Below are positions 1-9,858 of a DNA stretch of 64,000 bases, in pieces. The DNA is from Przewalskia tangutica (Eukaryota > Streptophyta > Magnoliopsida > Solanales > Solanaceae), in the NCBI GenBank assembly GCA_029844215.1, contig CM056736.1, positions 55,303,562-55,367,561 on the forward strand, in the 5' to 3' direction. Below the pieces are notes generated by a model. The model was not told the origin of the DNA, searched no databases, and was given only the letters and a program-made list of their open reading frames with translations. A program made the position numbers and the translations under genes. Every line of letters starts with the position of its first letter. Within the stretch, counting starts at the first letter, position 1.

Positions 1-845
1 TTCGGTTGAGGATTATGCGGACTTTACATCCGAGAGATCGTCGATGCATGGAGTCCCTATTTCGATCATATCGCATGAGTAGCCCGATTACGCTAACTCC
101 GGAGGTCTTTCGAGAAGGGTTTAGAGACGCGGTGAGCGAAGTCGCATTCCATCCACAGAGCAGACGGACAGCGAGCGCACTATCCGGACTGCGAGGATAT
201 CTGCGAGCTGTGTTATTGACCGAGGTAGCCGGGAGGATCATTTGCCTTTAGTTGAGTTTGCGTATAATAATAGCTACCACTCCGGTATTGGATGGCGCCT
301 TATGAGGCCTTGTATGGGAGGAAGTGCGGATCGCGATAGGCTGGTTCAATGTAGGCGAGTGCGGTTTGTAGGACGGTTGGTGCGTGAGCGATGGATAAGG
401 TGAAGCTTATCCGGGGCGCTTCTTGGCGGCTCGAGTCGGCGAAATCATATGCAGATCATCGTCGTCGGCATCAGAGTTCGAGGTTGATGATTAGGTTTTC
501 TGAAGGTGTCACCCATGAAGGGTGTGATGAGATTCGGAAGAAAGGAAACTTCGGCCCAGTACATTGGGCCTATCGATGTCGCGAGGTAGGCAAGGTTGCC
601 TATGAGTTGGATCTGCCGTCCGTCTGGAGGCGGTGCATCCGGTGTTTCATGTTTCTATCTTTGAGGATGTATCGGGGATCCATCTAGGTACACCCGATTG
701 GCGATGTCCAGTGACCGAGGGTTATCGTATGAGAGATTCCCATAGCGATAATCGATCGTCGGGTTAGGCGTCTGCGGACTAAGGGCGTGGCTTCGTCAAA
801 GTCTTGTGGCGGAGCGAGCTCGAGAGGAGATGATGTGGGAAGGCG
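1..845 (+). pseudogene. Ty3/gypsy integrase C-terminal half and chromodomain-like tail (fragment)
   Basis: Remnant of the integrase end of family 1 pol, the enzyme that inserts element cDNA into the genome. It enters the window part-way through the catalytic core. The order matches the fuller copy at 22860-23773: core around 1-290, the 'VSPMKGV' region and GPY/F-like domain at about 500-620, the 'KVAYELDLP' strand at 590-620, and a tail reading RRL(R)TK..ASV at about 760-810. Many frameshifts break it, so no single frame spans it. At about 845 it passes directly into gag sequence with no polypurine tract, LTR or PBS between. A deletion or recombination has therefore removed an LTR. Seen: the homology and order. 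Inferred: the deletion. Confidence 0.82.
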
Positions 846-2000
846 AGGAGGCGCGATCGGACACCGAGTTACGAGGGCTCGAGCCCGATCTATACAGACG
901 GCGAGTTCCATAGCGCCGCCCGGCCCAGCGAGACCACGGTACCGCGCCTCTTGTCCCACGGCTGGGCGGAGAGTTAGGGTACAAGGAGATGGCCCGGCTA
1001 TTGGCTAGGATTGTGGCGAACGCGAGGATAATTTGGATCTGGCGATTCGATTCGACCACTAGTAGTACGTGGTTCACCCGGCGAGCGATTTGAGGCTACG
1101 GGATTTCTGAGTTGTAGCCGCGAGTTCTGGCGTCGAGGCACGAGGATGATCGCGAGGAGTTCATCCGTCGATTCTGAGAGGATCGTGCGGGTGATCAAGG
1201 CTTGGAGGAGTCGACGCCGGTTCGCATCGTGCGTGATACCCATGATCGATTGGTTTGATTGTGGGAGCTTTCGGGAGAGCATGCACCTCAGTGATATGGG
1301 ATGAGTTTTGGAGGCTTTTCTCACGCACTTCTTGCCTCCGCGGATGAGGAGGCACGCGGTAAATGATTTTTGTTCTTTGGCGAGAGAGGCGCCTGATTAG
1401 GAGTACAATGTCGAGTTCGATTCTTTGGCTCGATATGTCCACTGCGCTAGTAGCCGATATGGAGGACCGTGTACACCGCTACGTCGCGGGCTAGATGATT
1501 ATATGGCGAGTCTTGTGCGGTGTGTCTCTTCGGCCGAGCATGGACATTACCGTATGCGAGCTCGTACGCTTGGATGCGAGGCGTAGAGACCGGCGGGTAG
1601 GCGGATATCAGCGGCGAAGAAGAAGGCGGCCGGGTTCTTTTGGTAGCCCTCATGGTGGTCGGCCTCGTGACGTCTAGATTTGCACCACGGCCCGGCTCGA
1701 GCACTCCTACATCGTTTCGGTGCGGCCCGAGCATTGAGCGGTCGGGGCCCGGACGGACTTCGGTAGCAAGGGTGCTAACGGTCGAGGTGCTCGGTGTGTC
1801 CGTTGTGGTAGATTTCATTACGGAGTTGTAGTACTACTCGGGAGCTTGCTATACTTGTGGCGGCGGGTCATTTGCGAGTTTGTCCGGCCAGGCGGCGGCG
1901 GCGGTGGTAGGGCTCGGCTACGAGTGCATTGCCGCTTCATCATCTCCTACGATTACTCGCCGGAGGCGGGGTACTCGTGGGCGGCCAGTCGCGGCAGAGG
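846..2000 (+). pseudogene. Ty3/gypsy gag (frameshifted, N-terminus missing)
   Basis: Nucleocapsid/capsid gene remnant of family 1. Gag proteins form the particle in which reverse transcription occurs. The stretch aligns in order with the gag at 31457-32605: a basic Ala/Thr/Arg-rich N-terminal part (846-960), the capsid-like region around 1080-1400, the 'SLARYV..LVADMEDRVHRYV' segment at about 1420-1490, and a zinc knuckle near 1850-1895. The knuckle reads CYTCG and then, one frame over, GHLRVCP, so a frameshift cuts the CX2CX4HX4C motif. The start codon was lost in the fusion at 845. Several stop codons and indels make it non-functional as given. Part of the indel load may be sequencing artefact (see findings). 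Confidence 0.8.
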
Positions 2001-2462
2001 TCGTGGCGGGTCTCGATTCTAGCGGTCCTCGAGCCGCATTTATGCCTGTCCGGTAGCGGGATCGTGAGGCCTCACCGATGTAAATCCGCAGTACTTTATC
2101 GATTCTTGGTTATGATGTATGCGCTTTGATAGATCCGGGTTCTACTCATCTATATATCCCCTTATTGCTAGTAGGATAGGGATAGAGCACGAGTCTATAG
2201 ACCACTTCGAGTAGCTACGCCAGTGGGTGATTCGGTGGTAGCTCGGCGGGTATATAGGGCTTGTCCAGTGACCATATGCAGTCGTCGGACCCTAGCCGAC
2301 TTGATAGAGTTGGATATGACTGATTTCGACGTGATCATGGGCATGGATTGGCTAGCTTCTTGCTACGCCAATGTAGACTGCAGGGAGAGAGTGGTACGGT
2401 TCCAGTTTCCTGAGGAGCCGGTTGTTGAGTGGGAGGGGAACACGGTATCGCCGAGGGGTAGG
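2001..2462 (+). pseudogene. Retroviral-type aspartic protease region of pol (broken)
   Basis: The aspartic protease domain cleaves the gag-pol polyprotein. Two landmarks are visible. The active-site segment at about 2126-2155 reads LIDPGSTHLY, where family members usually have D-S-G or D-T-G, so the middle residue is Pro here. The downstream segment 'DFDVIMGMDWLA' lies at about 2320-2355 and is followed by a conserved 'R.V.F.FP.EPVVEW' stretch. Stop codons occur between the two landmarks. The frame is open from about 2223 to the LTR insertion at 2463. The continuation of pol, starting at the protease-RT linker, resumes at about 20892, so this protease and the RT there belonged to one element. 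Confidence 0.8.
2458..2462. repeat. Probable target-site duplication (left) of the solo LTR
   Basis: GTAGG precedes the LTR start. The right-hand partner at 20892-20896 reads TGAGG. Joining the two flanks restores the protease-RT linker frame, which supports the call although the copies are not identical. Confidence 0.55.
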
Positions 2463-4307
2463 TGTTACACCCCGTAAGTCCAGGACATGTATAAGAGAAT
2501 GTACGTAAGGAAACAAGACTTGGAAATTAGTACGAAAGGAAGAATTGTTTTTCCGACGGAAAATCTTCCGGACGACGGAAAGGAAAAATGTTCGTTGTTG
2601 AGAATTAGATTCTCAAAAGACAATATTTGTGAAGTATGGAACTTATTATATTTTTGGAAATTTATTTTTACGGATTTGGTCACGTGGGGCCCACCCGAGA
2701 AATTTTACGTTTTGTGGGGCCCACGAGGGTTACGGAATTTTTATGGACGAATGAGAAGGTGACACGTGGCACCCCCACAAGTGGTCTTGGACGAAATTGG
2801 TAAGGGTCAAAATGGTCATTGACCACGTTGGAAGATTAGTCTTGCTAGCATGACATTGTTGACTTGTCAACTTGTCCACATAGGCTTAATCCAAGTGAAA
2901 TTCATCTTAGCCACCCATTTGTTTAAGTCTAAGCCCTCCATTATGTGTTATATACTAAGTTAGTGCAAGACTAGCTCATTTAACACTTAGAAAAAATTGA
3001 GAGAACTTAGAGCTAGCAAGGCATGCTCTCGGGTTTGGGTAGGGTTCCACACAAAAAAAATTTGTAATTTTGATCCTTTGTTCACAAGACTTTAACCCAA
3101 TGTCCCTAGGGGTATTGTAAGGATATCTCAATAGAAAGATTTCGGAAAAAACGTATTTTTACGTTAGTCGCAAGGCGGAAACTAAGGGAGTTCTTCAACT
3201 TTGAAGTTAGAACTTGAAGATGGGTTCTTCGTAGGCCTCTAAGGAGTGCTTGGAGCGGATTGGAACCTAAGGAAAGGAGCTAAGAATTGCTAAGGCGCGA
3301 CTTTGGAATCTTGGAAATTTTAAGGGCTTATAAAGGTATATTCTTGTCGTTTTAGCAATTAAGGTTTACTTATCATTGTATCTATGGTTTTAGCAAGCAT
3401 GAGTTATATAGTATGAAGTTTGATATGTTTATTGGCTATTGGAACCCTAATCCGAAATCTAGCATGTTTAACTTTAAGATTTCAATTCTAGTCGATTATT
3501 AGTCTAAGCGTCGCATGTTGTATAAAGAAGGAAATTGTAGTTGTTGAAGTTGTTTAGACTATATAACATGTTAGACCTTAGAACTTGGAATTGTAAGAAG
3601 GATTGAAAAAGACTTAGTGTTGTTCTAGAGGTTGGCCGAGAATGGCTTTTGGCATATTCACTATTTCGTATGAATTGTGGGGCGGAATTTTACACGTAGT
3701 GTAAGGCGTGTAATCCCCTTTGTTTGGATGTTGTTTGGAGCCTTAAATGTGGCTTGTTGGTTATTGTATTCAGCCTTGAAAAAGGTGGCAAAGTGAGTAG
3801 AAACAAAGGAAGTGCTGCCCGATTTTCCGTAGAATTAGAGACTAAATACTTAGTATTATTCTACATAGAGACTAGAAGTTGATAGCCTTGTTGTGACCAT
3901 TATAGGTTGACACTTCTACGTACGGTGTATTCGGCTTAGCTTGTGGATTTAGCTGAAAAGGTATGTGAACTATCTCCTCTTCTAGCATGATTCCTTAAGA
4001 TAAAGAAAGTAAGTTCTACTACTTGAATGATCCATTCCTTGCTTGTATTTGGATTGCCTAAAATAGAATTTGTTCTATGTACTTCCTTGAGTGTACTTTG
4101 ATGTTTAAATTGTAAGTAGTATAATCCATTTCCTTAGGAAAGTTTGGATTCTTAAAAGTGAAGGTATTTTTCTTAAAGTACATAGAGACTTGAAAAGGAA
4201 GTGGTTTCCAAATCTTTTCGCTAGTGCCTTAGTTCTAAAACCTAAAGGTCATTATAATGACTTTAGGGGAGTCAAAGGAGTGATTTACTTATTTGATTTA
4301 AAAGAGG

Positions 4308-4312
4308 AGAAA
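4308..4312. repeat. Target-site duplication (left) of the family 3 element
   Basis: AGAAA at 4308-4312 is repeated exactly at 18802-18806. The sequence without the insertion (GAGGAGAAATGACATG) is present in reverse complement in the related LTRs near 34640 and 59840. Confidence 0.93.
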
Positions 4313-4854
4313 TGTCAAGACCCGAACAGGGCAGTGTTCGTGCCTTACCAGGCACCTAGTGATACAACATCGAGAGATAACAGTGGAAAAATAAAACTTT
4401 AACAAGAAACAAGATATATGTATACAACTCTTTCAAAACGAGCAGTTTAATCCTTTTACAAACCCCGCCACAACTTGTGGTACTACACTCTAAGATTTAC
4501 AACAACTATGACGGGGCGGGGCCGCCATACCACGAATGTACAAGAACCTACAACTCAGGGAACACATACCAAAGAATAAGCCTCGGAAAGCGGAGCTTCC
4601 TAATCTGTTGGCTGTGATCCTAAGGCGAGGATCCACTACATGTACTCCTACTGCGGCATGAACGGCCCCGAAGGAGGTCGATCAACAGTACCAAGTATGT
4701 GAAATCGAAAATCTGCAGATTAAATCATAACGATCTATATAAAGCGGAGACATGTATGATAACCAACATACGATGCAACATAAAGCGATCAAGTCGTGGA
4801 CTCACGCCTCAACGTCATCACTAATATAACTATGGGTCTCACGCCCAACATCAA

Positions 4855-5160
4855 TCATGCTTGCATCATGGCCACATGCCCGAATTCTGACGGTGTAGAC
4901 ATGTCCATGATGCAACAATAATAACAATGCCCCATGGCCACATGCCGGAGTGCGCCGGTGTGAACACGTCCATGTAACATCAACAACAATATCTTTGGGT
5001 GATCAACCTACGCGCACGCCACGCCCCGAATTCTACCTCGGTGTAGACATGTCCATGTAACCACAATAACAATATATCGGGTAATCAACCTGCCGGATGG
5101 CCACATGCCCGGAGTCTGAATTCTGCAGACACATGTCCATGTAACATCGACAACAAGCGA
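4855..5160 (-). repeat. LTR tandem repeat, about 80-bp units (left LTR)
   Basis: Repeated units contain CATGGCCACATGCC, GGTGTAGACATGTCC and ATGTAAC blocks. The same array is at 10430-10700 and 15966-16280, with about four units each. Units contain short inverted repeats such as ACATGTCCATGT. The array produces spurious open frames with periodic peptides but is not coding. Confidence 0.85.
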
Positions 5161-6954
5161 TAATCAAAATGGAAACATACGGTGGAATTCTCGTCACTTT
5201 GCCAAAGACGTCCAAGTAAGTTTTCAACAAGTCAACGGCCTCTATCGAGAGACGGTAACGTAAATACAACACTTGTACAACAAAGGCTATCATCACAAGC
5301 ATAGGCAAGTTTCACACAACTCAAAGTACTTTCACATAAGTCACACAATACAGTAGTATAAAAATCGTGACTATCTTTTTAAGTAAACAAGACACTTCCC
5401 TTTTGTAAAATCAAGTAACAACATTATTTTCCAAGCGTTCAAATTTGCCTAATTTCAAATGCTCAAGTCACTTATTTTAGAAAGGTTTCATAACTCATAG
5501 TCTTAATCTCTTTTAAAACAATTGAGTAACATATGTCATATATGTGAGTAGTTTATTCTTGTTTATAACGATCTTATTACGTGACCATGATCTAGAAAAT
5601 GTAATATCATTTTGTCTCATCTTAGCTTCTATGCGGATGGAGGTTTCTCTGGTTTTAATACAACACATCATTATTCAATACATTTTCCTTTATTAACGCT
5701 GCAGTGGTGCAGCCGATACACATTCGATTCGAAATCGGTAAAACATTATCCCTTTAAAAACCAAGTACTCATTACTCACGAATGAGGTTTCACACAAACA
5801 TCCACATTAAAACAAATAAGTTAAGTCTCTTATCTTATAAGATCAAGTCTCTTAACTTCTAACATCAGTAAACCATTTTCACCTACATAAGGTCGTTATA
5901 ACTAACTTCCCATAAAGCCGTTATAACACTTTATGTTTAAACCAAACAAATACACTTAGCACCTGTACGTCCACCGTACTACATAGTTACACACATATCA
6001 TGCTAGACCAGAGATAGGAAGAGGTTCACATACCTCGCGACGAGTATCGACAATAAGCAAAATGCTCCAAGTACTACAACGCACTAGCCCTTTCCACTCC
6101 TCAAGTAGAATACGCTACTCTTAGTACTTTCACCTAACAAGGTCACAAACGTCTATTAACTTTTAAACATACGGTTCCATTTCTCTGAAAATTCAGCGGC
6201 CTCCCCCCACATGGCGTAAATCTCCTCCTCTATCGAGGCCGGCTACCAAGCCAACCGGGGGTTTACGTCTAACGGACGTGTACAATTCTACTCAATACAA
6301 CACAAGTCTCATCGCAATACTCCTATGTAATTACTGATTGATTCTCTTCTTTAAATTCAGCTTAAGTCAAAAGACATTGCCGCACAATAATGTTGATTCT
6401 ATATATAGTATACCTCAACTATATATTCCTACAACATGTAATCTCCAATTACAATAAGGGGACAAGAATATTTACCTCGACAAGCCCAAAATTATCCAAG
6501 TTATAATGTCGATCCCGAGCAAGGTTTAGCTCCTACTCAGTGCGCTCCATCCGCTCCAAACAACCCTTAGAAGTTCTAACTAACTTCTACTCAAATACTT
6601 CAACCAACTATGAAGATTTCCTTAGGGTTTCGGTTTGAGACTAAAAGGACAAAAGGTAGTATTTTCGGGCTCTGTATAGAGGTAACTTTTGGAATACAAC
6701 AAGGTAAAGGCTAAGGTATTTTAGGCATTATAACAATACTTGAAGAGTATTTCTACCAAGAGGGGGGGGTGTATTATACGAAACAACTAGGCTAGGGGTA
6801 CCACGGCTAGCACCACAAAGGGGAGGAGGCTCTCGGCCACAAGGCCACTCAAGGGGGGGGAGGGGGAAGGCTTAGGGCGAGAACACACTCAAAGGGAGGA
6901 GAGGGACTCAAGACTTGGAAGATTTTTGGATGAAGAAGTCTTGAGCTTAGGGGG

Positions 6955-6962
6955 TATTTATA
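6955..6962 (-). promoter_or_regulatory. LTR TATA box
   Basis: TATTTATA on this strand is TATAAATA on the element's sense strand, followed by a C-rich run. The same box is at 12519-12526 and 18106-18113 in the sister LTRs and at 50208-50215 and 55921-55928 in family 5. It is a plausible core promoter for element transcription. Confidence 0.7.
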
Positions 6963-7653
6963 GGAAAACCAAAGGCCAACCAATGGCCAAGATCAAGCCA
7001 TGTGCAAGGCAAGTGTAAGGCCAAGATATGCCCAAGTGCCCCCTAGTCCCTACTCCTTAAAACCCTCACAAATATCTACCAAAAATATCTTCCCACTTGA
7101 CACCCTAAACGTCCAGTTCGCTTCACTTGCTTCCAATGTGAGGGTGACATATCACCCTCGTTGGTCCAAAATGTTCCGCCGCTCAGAAAAATCCGCAAAA
7201 ATACAAAACGACATAGCCGGAATTTTCCCTTCGCAAGTTACGCAAAACGTTTCGTCGAAAAACTACTCTAACCGGGTGTTGTGCACAAAGGTAAATTCGG
7301 CCAAGCCACCTGGGGGGGTGACATGTGTCGCCCTCCTACTAGTCCAAAATAATTCATCTTCTGAAAATATCCAAAATGGCCAAAATCTCAAAATCAAAGC
7401 GGGCCCCACAAAACCGTAAATTTCTCCCGTGGGCCCCACGTGACCATTTCCGAAAATAAAATCTCAAAATTCTAATATAATTTAAGAAGCCCATATTCCA
7501 AATCTGGGAACCCAATTCCCACCAACGAACATTTTCTTTACAAAACCGGAAACTTTTCCGTGGAAAAATCACCTCTTTTTCCTTTCCAATTTTTACATGC
7601 GTGCTCGCAGACGTGCGTCCTCGCATACATACCACGAGAATACGGGTATAACA

Positions 7654-8424
7654 TTCTCCTCCTTAGAAACATTCGTCCGAATGTTCCTTCTCAAGACGGC
7701 TATCGATGAAGTTCCTACAACAAGTTGCCAACGCCATACGGCGCAAAATAACACACGTCCTCTTCTTTCCTTACTCGTCGTGCCCTTCTCGAACACTTGA
7801 ACTCTCGAAGACGTACCATACTTGATCATTACTTCCGCTCCCAAAAATCTCTGGAGTCACTACCTCAAACTTGGTCATCTTACTAACCTCAAACTTCCTT
7901 AAGGCCATTCCCGCTTTACGAACGCTTCGGTCGAACGCGTCCACGAACTCATACGATGATTAAATAAAGGGCCTAGCACCTCGTGACCTACCAATGGCGG
8001 GACCACCCAGAACTGACCCCACCTAAAACCGGGCTACGGGTTGACCCGCAATATGCCCTCAACCCGACCCTCCGTCGCGCCAACTCTTGCTCCTCGATAC
8101 GGAACAATCTTACTAACATACGTCATGAAAGCTACCACTCCCATCTCACATCACCCATGGACTTATCACACAAATAAATCCCACGTATACCACGCACTCT
8201 GATAAAGGTCAAACATAAAATAAATCTTTTACACAAGACGACCTTACCTCTAAGGTCTCAATCGTGACATAGTCTAAGGTTCACACTTACCATGCCCCCA
8301 TACTTACCCTTCTACAATAACCAGGTGTCTAAATCACATTTAGCACAAAGCTATCCGAACATAACACTAAAACACATCAGTATACAAAACTCTAGAGGGT
8401 TAAGGATATACCTGTCTCTACCGC
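7654..8424 (-). other. Non-pol internal region between gag and 3' LTR, with palindrome and polypurine tract
   Basis: No RT, RNase H or integrase motif is visible. Next to the LTR, in sense orientation, are a conserved palindrome of the type ACATTCGG.CGAATGT (about 7660-7683) and a purine run (AAGGAGGAGAA) that would be the polypurine tract. The stretch at about 7745-8010 is a block shared with families 2, 4 and 5; in one frame it reads YEFVDAF and later VVTPEIFG and QVFEKGTTSKE. No complete reading frame with a start codon is evident. Confidence 0.6.
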
Positions 8425-9653
8425 TTAATCACGATCCACGCCTGCAGTACACGGTAGTGAAGGTGATGAACCAGCCACTGATCCTGAAGGCTGAGTCGTA
8501 ACATCCGTGCTACCCTTGGTCGGACAGTTCCTCGCAAAATGGCCCTGCTGGCCGCAAAAATAACAAGCTCCCTTGGCACTACGACACTCCCCGAAATGCG
8601 GTCTACCACATCGACCACACCGAGGTAGGGGTGACTGCATCTGGCCAACACCCCTACTTCCTCGAAACTCAACCTCGAGCCCCGACCGCTCCTCGAAGGC
8701 GGTGGAGGACCACTGCATCTTGGCGGGGTACAAAACTAGTCTCTTCTTGAGGCGGTCCGCCTCGAAAGACGCCAAAGACCACGATGTCACGGCCCTCTTC
8801 GCGATCCGTGTCATTCCGTCGACCTCTCCGTACCTCACATCCTAGTGCATGAGCCTGCATGCGGGCAATGTCCATGCCCGGCTGAAGAGCTACACCCGAA
8901 CAAGCCTCTGTCAAGTAATCATCTAGCCCGGTGACATAGCGGTGCACTCTATCCTCCATGGTTGCCACTAAAGCGGGGACATACCGAGCCAACGAGTCAA
9001 ACTCCACGTTGTACTCTCGAATCGCGCCTCTGTCTCAAAGATCATAAATCTGCCGGCGTGCCCTCCTCATCTGCGGAGGCAAGAAGTGAGTGAGGAATGC
9101 CTCTGAGAACTCGTCCCATACTGATTGAAGCGCATGCTCTCCCCGGGACAACGCCCACGAATCAAACCAGTCGACTGCGGTATCACGCAGCCGATGCGAA
9201 CCTAAGACCACCGACTCGGTCTCCGAAGCCTTGATCACTCTACGACCAGAATCGCCGGATGAACTCTGCGGATCATCCTCGTGCCTCGACCCATAAAACT
9301 CGGGCGGGCTACAACTCGAAAAGTCCCGTAGCCTCAAACTATCGCTCGGGGGTGAACCATCGGTGCTCTCAGGCGAGGCTGCTGCGTCGGCTATCTCATA
9401 TCTCGGCCACGACCACGGCCAAGAATCGCCATCTCTTGTAACCCATCTCCTCGCTCCTGTGTGGGGACCGAGGCTCAGTCTTGCGGTCTCGGCAGCCATT
9501 GCCGCGCTCTAACCTCTGCTGGGTGGCGGCGTCCACAAAACCCGCCGTCAAGCACAACTCGAGTCTCGTCCGCTGCGCTCGTACTCCTCTATCTCACTAG
9601 CACACCTCACCCTCGCTGCCTTGCCAGGCTCTGGTTGCCTTGCGCGGAGGCAT
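8425..9653 (-). pseudogene. Family 3 gag, first copy
   Basis: Particle protein gene of the family 3 element, read leftwards from an ATG at 9651-9653 in the conserved MPPR-type context. The capsid-like part runs about 9500-8900 and includes the 'ARYVPALVATMEDRVHRYVTGLDDYL' type segment near 9000-8920. The C-terminal part at 8838-8425 holds two zinc motifs: CGRCGRPHFGEC (CX2CX3HX3C) and then CYFCGQQGHFARNC (canonical CX2CX4HX4C, intact). Three or more frameshifts separate these open pieces. No protease follows; the frame ends at about 8425. Gag zinc knuckles bind element RNA. The coding order and motifs are seen directly; loss of function is inferred from the frameshifts. Confidence 0.85.
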
Positions 9654-9843
9654 AACTGGTAAAAACGAGATACGTCAGAGGGGTCCAACTTACAACCCAG
9701 CTCTAAGGCACGATCTCAGAATGAGAAGAATGGAAACCAATCCTAAATGTCCTGCAGCCTCCTGATTATAGATGTGGTGCACAACACATCGATAATCAAG
9801 ACTCTACTAGACACGGTCTGTAGACACCTTCCGAGGATTAACT

Positions 9844-9855
9844 GCTCTGATACCA
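9844..9855 (-). promoter_or_regulatory. Primer-binding site (initiator Met tRNA)
   Basis: GCTCTGATACCA on this strand is TGGTATCAGAGC in sense, the usual plant PBS complementary to the 3' end of tRNA-iMet. It lies three bases from the LTR edge at 9859. Confidence 0.93.
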
Positions 9856-9858
9856 CTT

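Larger units (their letters stand above)
4313..7653 (-). repeat. LTR of the family 3 element (left copy)
   Basis: This is the 3'-most LTR in the element's own orientation. It runs from TGTCAAGACCCG to GGTATAACA. In transcript direction it holds a TATA box (TATAAATA, 6955-6962), conserved AT-rich central sequence, a family-specific tandem repeat (about 4855-5160) and a conserved GGCGGG...CCCG hairpin (4506-4530). Its copy differences from the LTRs at 9859 and 15393 are concentrated in GC-rich parts. Confidence 0.9.

Noticed and set aside
3000..4300. Search for host genes in the LTR-only stretches
   Set aside because: No start-to-stop frame with recognisable domains or splice pattern was found; the sequence is accounted for by LTR homology with 34640-36492.
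8573..8845. Plus-strand open frame opposite the family 3 gag zinc-knuckle region
   Set aside because: It is the antisense shadow of gag; it has no motif and is not preserved in the second copy.
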